A stretch of DNA of 64,000 bases from PALSA-555 sp963731625 (GTDB lineage: Bacteria; Actinomycetota; Acidimicrobiia; IMCC26256; PALSA-555). The DNA lies in the NCBI GenBank assembly GCA_963731625.1, contig CAVSWH010000022.1:1-64000 (forward strand), given 5' to 3'. Position 1 is the stretch's first letter. Every line of letters begins with the position of its first letter. The notes under the pieces are model-generated. The model ran no database searches. It was given only the letters and a program-made list of their open reading frames with translations, and had not been told where the DNA came from. The position numbers were made by a program, and so were the translations under genes. Below are positions 27,140 through 35,659 of this stretch, piece after piece.

Positions 27140-27855
27140 GGCTCGCACCGCTGCCCGTAGACGACGAGGCTCTTGCCGAGCACGGGGTTCAGCGCCTGCT
27201 CGAGCGAGGCGAGTGCCGGCGCCCGGCCGGCGATCTGGCGCGCGAGCACGTCGTGGTAGCGGCGCACGGCCCAGGGCGGGTCGACGCGGTGCACGCCGGT
27301 CGCGCACTTGAGCCACCAGTAGGGGGAGTGCAGCGCGTGCGCGTGGTGCGAGCCGCGCAGCCAGCACCCGGCCGCCTCGATCTTCGCCTCGAGCTCGTGC
27401 TGGTGGTAGATGCGCACGTGCCCGCCGGGCGTGTCGTGGTATCGGTAGTCGAGCGCCCAGCACACGCGCTCGGGCCAGCGGGTCGGCACGGTCACGGCGA
27501 GTCGCCCGCCGGGGCGCAGCACCCGGACCAGCTCGCGCAGCGCGCCCGTGTCGTCCCACACGTGCTCGAGGACCTCGGAGGCGATCACTGCGTCGAACGC
27601 GCCGTCGGGGAGGGGCAGCGCGAGCGCGTCCCCGTTCACGACGCCGCCGGGCGCGCCGTCGGCCAGCTCGCCCGCGGCGAGCATCCCGCCGACGACGGCA
27701 CGCGCGTCCTTCAGCTCGCCCTCCGAGCGGTCGAGCGCCACGACGACCGCACCGCGGCGCCACGCGGCGAACGCGTGCCGGCCGCCGCCGCAGCCCAGGT
27801 CGAGCACCCGGGAGCCGGGGCGGACCGCGAGGCGGTCGAAGTCGACGGTCAGCAC
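27136..27855 (-). CDS. Class I SAM-dependent methyltransferase (UbiE/Methyltransf_11 type)
   Basis: The product has 239 residues. VLDLGCGGGRHAFAAWRRG is motif I at residues 17-35, VVALDRSEGEL motif II, DAVIASEVLEHVWDD near 86 and LVRVLRPGGRLAVTVP near 107 complete the fold. It starts at GTG 27855 and overlaps the upstream glycosyltransferase stop by 7 bases; its own stop overlaps the next start as GTGA. The substrate is probably a product of the partner glycosyltransferase or toroid protein, by operon context only. Confidence 0.75.
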   Translation of the reverse strand: MLTVDFDRLAVRPGSRVLDLGCGGGRHAFAAWRRGAVVVALDRSEGELKDARAVVGGMLAAGELADGAPGGVVNGDALALPLPDGAFDAVIASEVLEHVWDDTGALRELVRVLRPGGRLAVTVPTRWPERVCWALDYRYHDTPGGHVRIYHQHELEAKIEAAGCWLRGSHHAHALHSPYWWLKCATGVHRVDPPWAVRRYHDVLARQIAGRAPALASLEQALNPVLGKSLVVYGQRCEP

Positions 27856-29117
27856 GGCGCGGGGCGCTCCTCGAGGAGCGCCCGGTACTGCTCGAGCGTC
27901 CCCTCGGCTGTGCGGCGCCACGTGAAGCGTTCCAGCACCCGGGTGCGACCGGCCTGGCCGATCCGTTCGCGGAGGGCGGCATCGTCGAGGGCGCGGCCGA
28001 GCGCCCCGGCGAGCGCCGACGGGTCAGCGGGCGGCACGAGGAGGCCGGTGTCGCCGTCGCGGCCGATCACCTCGGGCACGGCGCCGCCGGTCGTGCCGAC
28101 GACCGGGACGGCGCAGGCCATCGCCTCGATGGCCGGGAGCGAGAAGCCCTCGTAGAGGGACGGCACGCACGCCACCTGGGCCTGCGCGTACCGCTCGACG
28201 ATGGCTTCCGTCGTCACGCCGCTCACGAAGGTGACGGCGCTGCCGAGGCCGAGCTGCTCGATCCGCCGGGGGATGAGGCTCTTGGGCTTCGGGCGGCCGA
28301 TGACCACGAGGTGCGCGTCGTCGCGCTCGGTCCGCAGCTTCGCCAACGCGTCGAGGAGGTGGACGAGGCCCTTCATCGGGACGTCGGCGCTCGCCGTGGT
28401 CATGATGCGCCCGGGCACGCGGGCGATCGTCGGGATCGGCCGGAACACGCGCGGGTCGACGCCGACGGGGACCACGTGCAGGCGCGCCCGGTCGACGCCC
28501 ATCTGGTCCGAGATGTCGTCCTTCGACGACTCCGACACGGTGACGAGACGCGGGATGCGCCGCGCGACGTCCATCTGCATGCGCAGGAACCCGTACCAGC
28601 GGTGCAGGGTCGCCCGGCGCCACGGCCCGCGGGCGTGCGCGAGGTCGAGGTCGCGGTCCACCGTGATCGGGTGGTGCAGGGTGGCGAGCATCGGCCAGCC
28701 GTCCTGCTCCATCATCGTCACGAGCCCGCGCCCGAGGCACTGGTTGTCGTGCACGAGGTCGAAGTCGGCTCGGCGACCGGCGAGCAGCCGGCGGGCCCGG
28801 AGGCTGAACGTGTACGGCTCGGGGAACCCGGCGGCGCACATGATGGCGAACTCCCGCACGTCGATCGTGGTGCGCAGCTCATGGGGCCAGGGGACCCGGA
28901 AGGGGTTCGACGCCCGGTAGAGGTCGAGGCTCGGGACCCGGACGAGGCGGCTCGGGTCGCCGAGCTCGGGGTAGGGCGGGCCCGCCAGGACGGTGACGTC
29001 GTGGCCGAGCTCGGTGAGCTCCCGGACCAGCTCCCGGGTGTAGACGCCCTGACCGCCGCAGTGAGGATTGCCCCGGTAGACGAGATACGCAACGCGCAGG
29101 CGTTCCGGGGCGGGCAT
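27849..29117 (-). CDS. GT4 family glycosyltransferase
   Basis: The product has 422 residues with a GT-B fold. The N-terminal acceptor domain begins RVAYLVYRGNPHCGGQGVY, LATLHHPITVDRD and VTVSESSKDDISDQMGV lead into the C-terminal donor domain with VVPVGVDPRVFRP, PMKGLVHLLDALAKL, HLVVIGRPKPKSL and CVPSLYEGFSLPAIEAMAC (EGFxLPAIEAMAxGxPV motif with the Glu residues that bind the nucleotide sugar). First gene of the three-gene operon. A TAGGCT box (plus 29127-29132) lies nine bases upstream of ATG 29117, next to an oppositely directed box for the peptidase gene. Confidence 0.85.
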   Translation of the reverse strand: MPAPERLRVAYLVYRGNPHCGGQGVYTRELVRELTELGHDVTVLAGPPYPELGDPSRLVRVPSLDLYRASNPFRVPWPHELRTTIDVREFAIMCAAGFPEPYTFSLRARRLLAGRRADFDLVHDNQCLGRGLVTMMEQDGWPMLATLHHPITVDRDLDLAHARGPWRRATLHRWYGFLRMQMDVARRIPRLVTVSESSKDDISDQMGVDRARLHVVPVGVDPRVFRPIPTIARVPGRIMTTASADVPMKGLVHLLDALAKLRTERDDAHLVVIGRPKPKSLIPRRIEQLGLGSAVTFVSGVTTEAIVERYAQAQVACVPSLYEGFSLPAIEAMACAVPVVGTTGGAVPEVIGRDGDTGLLVPPADPSALAGALGRALDDAALRERIGQAGRTRVLERFTWRRTAEGTLEQYRALLEERPAPC

Positions 29118-29126
29118 GAGGGGGTG

Positions 29127-29147
29127 AGCCTATCGGCCGAATACCGT
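29127..29147. promoter_or_regulatory. Back-to-back -10 boxes of divergent leaderless genes
   Basis: On the minus strand TAGGCT (29132 down to 29127) precedes ATG 29117 by nine bases. On the plus strand TACCGT (29142-29147) precedes GTG 29157 by nine bases. The two transcription units would share a gap of only 39 bases. Confidence 0.4.
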
Positions 29148-29156
29148 CGCACTCCT

Positions 29157-30956
29157 GTGGGGGCTTCGGTGACGGTCGGCATGCTCGCTCGCTCCCGCAC
29201 GGTCGGCGAGCCCCGCTGGTCGCCCGACGGTCGCCGCCTGGCCTGGGTCGACGCCTTCGACGGCCGCGCCGACGTCCGTGTGGTCCCGACCGACGGGGGC
29301 CCGGCCGTCCTCGTGACGGCGGACACGCCGGTGGCGCCGGTCGGCGCCTACGGGGGTGGCGTCTTCACCTGGGTGGACGCCGATCGGCTGGTGGTCGCGG
29401 CGGCCGACGGCCGGCTCGTCCTCGTGGCGGGCGACGGTGCGGTCACCCGGACGCTCGCGGAGGGCGGGCGGGCCGCCGCACCCGCGGTGCCGCTGTCCGC
29501 GGCGTGGGTGGCGTTCGTCCGCGACGGCGACGACCGCTGCGAGATTCGGGTGTCGCCGCTCGACGGGGAGGGCGGCGCGACCGCGCTCAGCGCCGCCGAC
29601 TACGCGTGGGACCCGGCGTGCTCGCCCGACGGGCGGCTCGTCGCGTGGCACGAATGGGATCTCCCGAACATGCCGTGGGATGGGTCGCGGATCGTCGTCG
29701 CCGAGCGTGACGGGCACGCGGCGCGCGTCGTCGCCGGCGGTGACGACGAGGCGGTCGGCCAGCCGCGCTGGTCACCCGACGGTCGCCGGCTCGGCTTCGT
29801 CACCGACCGCGACGGCTGGTGGAACGTGTGGACGGTCGACCCCGAGGGCGGCGACGCGCGTCCCGTCCTCCCCGAGCCGCACGAGCAGGCCGAGCCGCCC
29901 TGGGGTCCGGGCCAGCGGTCGTTCGCGTGGTCGCCCGACGGGTCGGCCGTCGCGCTGGTGCGCAACGAGGACGGCTTCGGCCGGCTGGTCGTCGCCGGCG
30001 CCGGCGGCGGCGTCGAGGCACGCGCCCGCGGCTGGCACCACGGCCTCGACTGGGGTCCGGCAGGGATCGTGGCGGTGCGCTCCGGCGCCCGCACCCCCAG
30101 CGCGGTCACGGTGCACGGGTCGGGCGGCCGACGCGTGATCGCGCGCGGCCCCGCCGGCGGGTTCGAGGCGATCGGCCTCGCCGAGCCCGAGCCCGTCACC
30201 TGGCCGGCGGAGGACGGGACGACCATCCCAGGGCTGCTCTGGCGGCCCGCCGGCACGACGAGCAGCGCGGGGCCGCCGCTGCTCGTCGACGTCCACGGTG
30301 GCCCGACCGGTCAGGCGACGGCTGTCTGGCGGCCCGTCGTGCCCTACTTCACCAGCCGTGGCTGGGCCGTGCTCGCACCGAACCCGGCCGGTTCGACCGG
30401 GTTCGGCCGCGCGTACGCACAGGCCCTCGCCGGCGAGTGGGGCCGCCGCGACGTCGAGGACGTCGCGGCCGGCATCCGCGCGGCACGCGACCGCGGGTGG
30501 TGCGACCCCGACCGCGTCGCGGTGAGCGGTGGCAGTGCCGGCGCCCTCACCGCGCTCCTGCTCTGCGTCCGCCATCCCGCGCTCGTGCGGGCCGCCGTGA
30601 GCCAGTACGGCGTGACCGACCTCGCGGCGCTCGCCGCGACGACGCACCGATTCGAGTCGCGCTACCTCGACCGGCTCGTCGGCGTCCTGCCCCGCGACGC
30701 AGCCCGCTACCGGGAGCGCTCGCCGTCGACGCACGCCGCCTCGATCCGCGTCCCCGTGCTCGTGCTCCACGGCCGCGACGACCGCGTCGTGCCGGTGGGC
30801 CAGGCCGACGCGCTCGTCCAGGCCATCCGCGCCGCCGGCGGTACCGTCGAGTCGCACCGCTACGACGGCGAGGGGCACGGCTGGTCCCATCCCGACACCG
30901 TCGCGGACGCGTACCGGCGCGTCGACGAGTTCCTCCGCCGCCACGTCGGCGCGTGA
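29157..30956 (+). CDS. S9 family peptidase (prolyl oligopeptidase/acylaminoacyl-peptidase type)
   Basis: The product has about 599 residues. The N-terminal part has beta-propeller blades with PD40-type WSPDG repeats (PRWSPDGRRLAWV, CSPDGRLVAW, PRWSPDGRRLGFV, FAWSPDGSAVALV). The C-terminal alpha/beta hydrolase domain has LLVDVHGGPTGQ, VSGGSAGALTALLL with the Ser near residue 460, HGRDDRVVP with Asp near 541 and GEGHGW with His near 574. It cleaves short peptides in the cytoplasm, by family. GTG 29157 is preferred with a -10 box nine bases upstream; GTG 29169 or ATG 29181 are alternatives. The stop overlaps the next gene by GTGA. Confidence 0.85.
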   Translation: MGASVTVGMLARSRTVGEPRWSPDGRRLAWVDAFDGRADVRVVPTDGGPAVLVTADTPVAPVGAYGGGVFTWVDADRLVVAAADGRLVLVAGDGAVTRTLAEGGRAAAPAVPLSAAWVAFVRDGDDRCEIRVSPLDGEGGATALSAADYAWDPACSPDGRLVAWHEWDLPNMPWDGSRIVVAERDGHAARVVAGGDDEAVGQPRWSPDGRRLGFVTDRDGWWNVWTVDPEGGDARPVLPEPHEQAEPPWGPGQRSFAWSPDGSAVALVRNEDGFGRLVVAGAGGGVEARARGWHHGLDWGPAGIVAVRSGARTPSAVTVHGSGGRRVIARGPAGGFEAIGLAEPEPVTWPAEDGTTIPGLLWRPAGTTSSAGPPLLVDVHGGPTGQATAVWRPVVPYFTSRGWAVLAPNPAGSTGFGRAYAQALAGEWGRRDVEDVAAGIRAARDRGWCDPDRVAVSGGSAGALTALLLCVRHPALVRAAVSQYGVTDLAALAATTHRFESRYLDRLVGVLPRDAARYRERSPSTHAASIRVPVLVLHGRDDRVVPVGQADALVQAIRAAGGTVESHRYDGEGHGWSHPDTVADAYRRVDEFLRRHVGA

Positions 30957-31609
30957 CCGGGCAGGAACGGGCCGTGGACTACCAGGGGCCGCGCCGGGGC
31001 GCGGACCGGGCGGTGCTGCTCGCCCACGGGGCGGGCGCCGACCGACACGCGAAGCCGCTCGTCGCGGTGGCGGACGCCCTCGCCGGGGCCGGCGTCCCGT
31101 CGTTGCGCTTCGACTACCCGTACCGTGCCGCGGGCCGACGGGCACCCGACCGCCCGGCGGTGCTCGACACGGTCACCCGCGAGGCCGCGGCCGAGCTGGC
31201 GCGCCGCGTCGGGCTCCCGCCCGAGCGTCTGGTCCTCGGTGGCCGGTCCATGGGCGGGCGCGTCGCGTCCCTGATCGTGGCGGACCCGGACGAGCCCGTC
31301 CCCGCGCTCGGCTTGCTGCTGCTCGGGTACCCGCTGCACCCGGCGGGCAAGCCCGAGCGTCGCCGCGACGGCCACTTCGGTGCGCTCACCATGCCGGTGT
31401 GCTTCCTGTCGGGGACGCGTGACGCGCTCGCGCCCCGCGCCGAGCTCACCCGCGCCGCCCGGCGCGTCGCGGGGCCCGTCACGCTGCACTGGCTCGAGTC
31501 CGCCGATCACGGCTACCGGCCGCTGAAGTCGAGTGGGCGGTCTGTGGATGACGTGCTCGCCGAGGTCGCCGAGACGTCCGTCACATGGGTCCAATCCCTC
31601 CCGACGTGA
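30953..31609 (+). CDS. Alpha/beta hydrolase, KANL3/Tex30-like
   Basis: The product has 218 residues with a small alpha/beta hydrolase core. VLLAHGAGADRHAKPL near residue 21 supplies the oxyanion loop, LVLGGRSMGGRVASLIV near 93 holds the nucleophile Ser in GRSMGG, FLSGTRDALAPRAEL supplies an Asp and ESADHGYRPLKSSGR near 187 the His. The HGAGA and GRSMGG patterns are seen in Tex30/KANL3-like hydrolases; the substrate is unknown. The GTGA overlap suggests translational coupling to the peptidase. Confidence 0.7.
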   Translation: MTGQERAVDYQGPRRGADRAVLLAHGAGADRHAKPLVAVADALAGAGVPSLRFDYPYRAAGRRAPDRPAVLDTVTREAAAELARRVGLPPERLVLGGRSMGGRVASLIVADPDEPVPALGLLLLGYPLHPAGKPERRRDGHFGALTMPVCFLSGTRDALAPRAELTRAARRVAGPVTLHWLESADHGYRPLKSSGRSVDDVLAEVAETSVTWVQSLPT

Positions 31610-31695
31610 CATCACGCCCAAAGCGCTCGGTGAACGCCGCGTAAAACGCCGGGAATTGTTCGAGATTCGGAGGGTCCGCCTGCGAGACTGGACGC

Positions 31696-32217
31696 ATGCG
31701 AGTCCAGCGCACCTTCGCGTTCGTCGACCTCTGCGGGTTCACGCACTTCACGAACCGGCACGGGGACGAGCGCGCGGTCGACGTGTTGACCCGCTTCCGC
31801 GGGGTCGTCCGTGAGGTCGGGTCGAGCTACGGCGTGCGCGTCGCGAAGTGGCTCGGTGACGGCGCCATGTTCGTCAGCACGGCGAGCGATCCCGCGGTCG
31901 AGTCGATCCTGCACCTCGCCGGCCGTGCCGACGAGGTCGGGGTGCGGCTCCCGCTGCGCGCCGGGCTGGCGAGTGGCGCCGTGATCCTCTTCGAAGGCGA
32001 CGACTACATCGGCGGTCCGGTCAACCTGGCGGCCCGGCTCTGCGACGCCGCCGAGCCGCGCGAGCTGTTGGCGACCGCGGACCTCGCGGACGCGGTGCCG
32101 CCGTGGGCCGACGCCGTCGCCGTGGGACCGCGTGAGATCTCGGGCTTCCCGGCGGCGGTCGACGTCGTGCGGGTCGAGGCGACGGCGGCTGTCCCGGTGG
32201 TGAGCGCCGGGCGTTAA
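31696..32217 (+). CDS. Stand-alone class III adenylate/guanylate cyclase domain protein
   Basis: The product is a 173-residue single-domain cyclase. FAFVDLCGFTHFTNRH carries the first metal Asp (residue 11), VAKWLGDGAMFV the second metal Asp (55) and the Lys (51), and YIGGPVNLAARLCDAA the Asn (110) and Arg (114) that stabilise the transition state. All key catalytic positions are filled, so activity on ATP or GTP is plausible. There is no membrane segment or sensory domain, so it may act in the cytosol. A GAGACT-like element lies just before the ATG but no firm promoter. Confidence 0.75.
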   Translation: MRVQRTFAFVDLCGFTHFTNRHGDERAVDVLTRFRGVVREVGSSYGVRVAKWLGDGAMFVSTASDPAVESILHLAGRADEVGVRLPLRAGLASGAVILFEGDDYIGGPVNLAARLCDAAEPRELLATADLADAVPPWADAVAVGPREISGFPAAVDVVRVEATAAVPVVSAGR

Positions 32218-32220
32218 GGT
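32215..32220 (+). promoter_or_regulatory. Putative -10 box (TAAGGT) of an enoyl-CoA hydratase family gene
   Basis: TAAGGT ends eight bases before GTG 32229 and overlaps the cyclase stop codon. It may equally be just the stop region. Confidence 0.3.
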
Positions 32221-32228
32221 CGCCGGTC

Positions 32229-33059
32229 GTGGCCGAGCCGAGCTACGACACGCTGCGGTTCGAGCGCCGAGGCGAGGTCGGGTGGCTGCGCCTGCACCGT
32301 CCCGACAAGCTCAACGCCATCACGCCCACGATGTGGCGGGAGCTCGGGGACCTCGGCGCCCGGGTCGGTGAGGACCCGGACCTACGCGCCGTCGTCGTGA
32401 TCGGCGAAGGCCGAGCCTTCTCGAGCGGCATCGACACGTCGGTGTTCACCGACGGCGCCGGCGCGGCGTCGATCATGGGTGACCGGGCCGCCCGGCATCC
32501 CGACCCGACGATCGCCGGCATCCTCGCCATCCAGGACACGTTCACGTGGTTGGAGACGGCGCCGTACGTGACCATCGCCGCGATGCACGGCTACGCGTTC
32601 GGCGCCGGGCTCCAGCTCGCGCTGGCCTGCGACCTCCGCGTCATGGGGACGGGCACCCGGCTCGGCCTGCTCGAGCTCCAGTACGGGATCCTCCCGGACC
32701 TCGGCGGCACGCAGCGGCTGCCGCGCCTCGTCGGCCCGTCGAAGGCGCTGCAGCTCATCGTGACCGGTGCCCGCATCGGCGCGGACGAGGCGTCGCGCAT
32801 CGGCCTCGCCGACGTCCTCGTCGCTGACGACGCGGTCGAGGACACGGCCCGCGCGCTCGCCGACCAGATCGCGGCGCAGCCACCGCTCGCCGTGCGCGGT
32901 GCGAAGCGCGCCGTGCAGGCCGCCGTGTCGGGGTGCAGCGTCGCCGACGGCCTCGTCGTCGAGGCCGAGATGCAGGCCGTCTGTCTGCGCTCCGCCGACA
33001 TGGGCGAGGCCATCGCCGCGTTCGTCGACCAGCGGCCCCCCGTCTACAAGGGCGCCTGA
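32229..33059 (+). CDS. Enoyl-CoA hydratase/isomerase family protein
   Basis: Crotonase-fold protein of 276 residues. WLRLHRPDKLNAITPTMW, VVIGEGRAFSSGIDTSVF (CoA-binding A-x-G-x-D site), AAMHGYAFGAGLQLALACD and GLLELQYGILPDLGGTQRLPR are present. In typical hydratases two Glu act; here the first is replaced by Gln (about residue 129 in GLQLAL) and the second is kept (about 149 in LLELQYG). This pattern is closer to enoyl-CoA isomerases or other crotonase enzymes than to a true hydratase. GTG start; ends 39 bases before murA. Confidence 0.8.
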   Translation: MAEPSYDTLRFERRGEVGWLRLHRPDKLNAITPTMWRELGDLGARVGEDPDLRAVVVIGEGRAFSSGIDTSVFTDGAGAASIMGDRAARHPDPTIAGILAIQDTFTWLETAPYVTIAAMHGYAFGAGLQLALACDLRVMGTGTRLGLLELQYGILPDLGGTQRLPRLVGPSKALQLIVTGARIGADEASRIGLADVLVADDAVEDTARALADQIAAQPPLAVRGAKRAVQAAVSGCSVADGLVVEAEMQAVCLRSADMGEAIAAFVDQRPPVYKGA

Positions 33060-33086
33060 AGCCGAGATCGTCGCCCCCGCGCCGCG

Positions 33087-33092
33087 TACCAT
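33087..33092 (+). promoter_or_regulatory. Putative -10 box (TACCAT) of murA
   Basis: TACCAT ends six bases before ATG 33099, consistent with leaderless transcription of murA. Confidence 0.45.
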
Positions 33093-33098
33093 GCGCGG

Positions 33099-34379
33099 AT
33101 GGAGCGCTACGTCGTGCGGTCTGGCGCGCCCCTCGCGGGGACCGTGCGCGTGTCGGGCATGACGAAGAACGCCGGTTGCAAGCAGATGGCTGCTGCACTG
33201 CTCGCGCCGGGCGTCACGACGCTGCGGAACATGACGCCGGTCGCCGACCTCGACGTGATGGTCGAGCTGCTCGAGGCGATCGGCGCGACGGTGCGCCGCG
33301 ACGGCGACGTCGTCACGATCGACGCCGCCACCGAGCTCGTGCCCGAGGCGCCGTACGAGCACGTCCGGCGCATGCGGGCGTCGATCAACGTGCTCGGCCC
33401 GCTGCTCGCGCGGTACGGCCGCGCCCGGGTCGCCATGCCGGGCGGCGACAACATCGGCAGCCGCAAGCTCGACATGCACTTCGCGTCGCTGACCGCGATG
33501 GGCGCCGAGCTCGACGTCCGCAACGGATTCATCGAGGCCCGGGCCAACGCCCTCGGAGGCGCCCAGATCGTGCTCGACTTCCCGAGCGTCGGCGCCACCG
33601 AGACGGTGCTCACCGCGGCCGTGCTCGCCAAGGGCCAGACCGTCATCGACAACGCGGCGCGCGAGCCGGAGGTCGCCGACCTCTGCACCCTCCTCGGGGA
33701 GATGGGCGCGCGGGTCGACGGGATCGGCACGTCGACGCTGCGCGTCGAGGGCGTCGACGAGCTGACGCCCGCGGATCACACGATCATCGGGGACCGCATC
33801 GAGGCGGGGACCTTGCTCTTCGCCTGCGCGATCGCCGGCGGTGACGTCGTCGTCGAAGGCGTCCCGCTCGCGCACCTCGAGACGGTGGCCCGCAAGCTCA
33901 CCGCGATGGGTGTCCAGGTCGGGCCGGCACCCGACGGGATCACGGCGCGCGCCGAGGGGCGCGGCGAGCCCACGGACGTGCAGACGCTCCCGTTCCCCGG
34001 GTTCGCGACCGACTTCATGCCGCTCGCCGTCGCCGCGCTCACGACGGCGCTCGGCACTTCGATCGTCACCGAGAACGTGTTCGACAACCGCTTCGTGTTC
34101 GTCGGCGAGCTGAACCGGATGGGGGCCGACGTGCGGACCGAGGGACGGCACGCGGTCGTCCGCGGTGTGCCGAGGCTCTCCGGCGCGCCGGTCCGGGCCC
34201 CCGACGTGCGCGCCGGCGCGGCGCTGCTGCTCGCCGGCCTCGCCGCCGACGGCGACACGACCGTCGTCGACACCTACCCCGTCGCCCGCGGCTACGCCGA
34301 CCTCCCGGGCCGGCTCCAGGAGCTCGGCGCCGACGTCCACCGCGAGGGCGAGCCGGTCCCGGAAGACGTCGAGGCGTGA
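33099..34379 (+). CDS. murA: UDP-N-acetylglucosamine 1-carboxyvinyltransferase
   Basis: First committed enzyme of peptidoglycan synthesis, 426 residues, made of two similar halves with inverse alpha/beta barrels. VSGMTKNAGCKQMAAALL near residue 18, the MPGGDNIGSRKLDMHF loop at 113-128 and DRIEAGTLLFACAI near 230 are seen. The catalytic loop has Asp at residue 117 where E. coli has Cys115, the substitution that makes the enzyme of mycobacteria insensitive to fosfomycin. The end overlaps the NFU gene by GTGA. Confidence 0.93.
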   Translation: MERYVVRSGAPLAGTVRVSGMTKNAGCKQMAAALLAPGVTTLRNMTPVADLDVMVELLEAIGATVRRDGDVVTIDAATELVPEAPYEHVRRMRASINVLGPLLARYGRARVAMPGGDNIGSRKLDMHFASLTAMGAELDVRNGFIEARANALGGAQIVLDFPSVGATETVLTAAVLAKGQTVIDNAAREPEVADLCTLLGEMGARVDGIGTSTLRVEGVDELTPADHTIIGDRIEAGTLLFACAIAGGDVVVEGVPLAHLETVARKLTAMGVQVGPAPDGITARAEGRGEPTDVQTLPFPGFATDFMPLAVAALTTALGTSIVTENVFDNRFVFVGELNRMGADVRTEGRHAVVRGVPRLSGAPVRAPDVRAGAALLLAGLAADGDTTVVDTYPVARGYADLPGRLQELGADVHREGEPVPEDVEA

Positions 34380-34627
34380 GGGCGTTGGCGAGCACGATGG
34401 AGCGCGACGTCGTCCAGGCAATCGACGCCATCCGCCCCGCGCTGCAAGCGGACGGCGGCGACATCGTGCTCCGCGACGTCGACGAGACCGGGGTGGTGCG
34501 CGTCGAGCTCGTCGGCGCGTGCGGCAGCTGTCCGATCGCCACGACGACCCTGCAGGCGGGTGTCGAGCGGATCATCAAGGACCGCGTCCCGGGCGTCTCC
34601 GCCGTCGAGGCCGTCGACGCCGCGTGA
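34376..34627 (+). CDS. NifU-like (NFU) domain Fe-S carrier protein
   Basis: The product is an 83-residue NFU domain with VVQAIDAIRPALQADGGDIVL and the cluster-binding GACGSCPIATTTL, Cys 49 and 52, followed by GVERIIKDRVPGV. It would carry a 4Fe-4S cluster as a dimer to target proteins. GTG 34376 overlaps the murA stop. The next gene (meaB) starts two bases after its stop, so murA-NFU-meaB form one transcript. Confidence 0.9.
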   Translation: MRALASTMERDVVQAIDAIRPALQADGGDIVLRDVDETGVVRVELVGACGSCPIATTTLQAGVERIIKDRVPGVSAVEAVDAA

Positions 34628-34628
34628 C

Positions 34629-35579
34629 GTGAGCGTCACGCCGGCCGCGCTCGCCGACCGGGCGCGAGCCGGCGACCGCGGTGCGCTCGCCCGGCTCCTG
34701 TCCCTGATCGAGGCCGGCGGGCTCGGCGCCGTCGAGGCGCTCGCGCGCCTGTATCCCCACACCGGCCACGCGTGGACGGTCGGCATCACGGGTGCTCCCG
34801 GCGCGGGGAAGTCGACGCTCACCGACCGGCTGATCGGGCGCATCCGCCGGGACGGCGCGGCCGTCGGGGTGCTCGCCGTCGATCCGACCAGCCCGTTCAC
34901 CGGCGGCGCGATCCTCGGCGACCGGGTCCGCATGCAGGGCCACGCGACGGACGCCGAGGTCTTCATCCGCTCGATGGCGAGCCGGGGCCACCTGGGCGGT
35001 CTCGCGCTCGCGACCCCGCAGGCCGTGCAGGTGCTCGACGCCGTCGGGATCCCCTGGGTGATCATCGAGACCGTCGGCGTCGGTCAAGTCGAGGTCGAGG
35101 TCGCCGGCGCGGCCGACACGACGGTCGTCGTCGTCAACCCCGGATGGGGCGACGCCATCCAGACCCACAAAGCCGGCCTGCTGGAGGTCGCGGACGTCCT
35201 CGTCGTGAACAAGGCCGACCGAGCGGGCCGCGACGAGACGGTCCGGGACCTGCACACCATGCTGTCCTGGTCGAGCGCACGCGACTGGACGCCCCCGGTC
35301 ATCGAGACCGTCGCCAGCGAGGGCCGAGGCGTCGACGAGCTGTGGGCGGCGATCACCGCGCACCGGGCCCACCTCGAGGCCGACGACCGTCTCCCGGCAC
35401 GTCGGGCGGCGCGGATGCGCGAGGAGCTGCGCGGGCTCGTCGCGGCCCAGCTCGGTCAACGCGCCGCCGCCGTGTGCGAGGGCCCGAGCTTCGACGCCCT
35501 GGTGACGCGCGTCGTGGACCGCACCGTCGATCCGTACACGGCCGTGACGTCCTTGCTCGACGCGAGCGAACCGAGCTGA
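34629..35579 (+). CDS. meaB: MeaB/ArgK-family P-loop GTPase
   Basis: The product is a 316-residue G3E GTPase that protects or reloads methylmalonyl-CoA mutase with its B12 cofactor, by family. GITGAPGAGKSTL near residue 52 is the P-loop, VDPTSPFTGGAILGDRVRM near 85 the family-specific block, IIETVGVGQVEVEV near 142 and VVNKADRAGRDE near 193 (NKxD) complete the G motifs. No mutase gene lies in the window. GTG start at 34629, 2 bases after the NFU stop. Confidence 0.88.
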   Translation: MSVTPAALADRARAGDRGALARLLSLIEAGGLGAVEALARLYPHTGHAWTVGITGAPGAGKSTLTDRLIGRIRRDGAAVGVLAVDPTSPFTGGAILGDRVRMQGHATDAEVFIRSMASRGHLGGLALATPQAVQVLDAVGIPWVIIETVGVGQVEVEVAGAADTTVVVVNPGWGDAIQTHKAGLLEVADVLVVNKADRAGRDETVRDLHTMLSWSSARDWTPPVIETVASEGRGVDELWAAITAHRAHLEADDRLPARRAARMREELRGLVAAQLGQRAAAVCEGPSFDALVTRVVDRTVDPYTAVTSLLDASEPS

Positions 35580-35659
35580 TTCAGTCGGCGCGAGGGTCGC
35601 TGCGGGTGACCGACGAGCCCGTCGTGGCCTTCCACCGGACCGCGCGACAGTGATCGAGC

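Noticed and set aside
31605..31616. CRP-like site CGTGACATCACG before the cyclase gene
   Set aside because: The GTGA and TCAC arms are only 2 bases apart, while CRP sites need 6.
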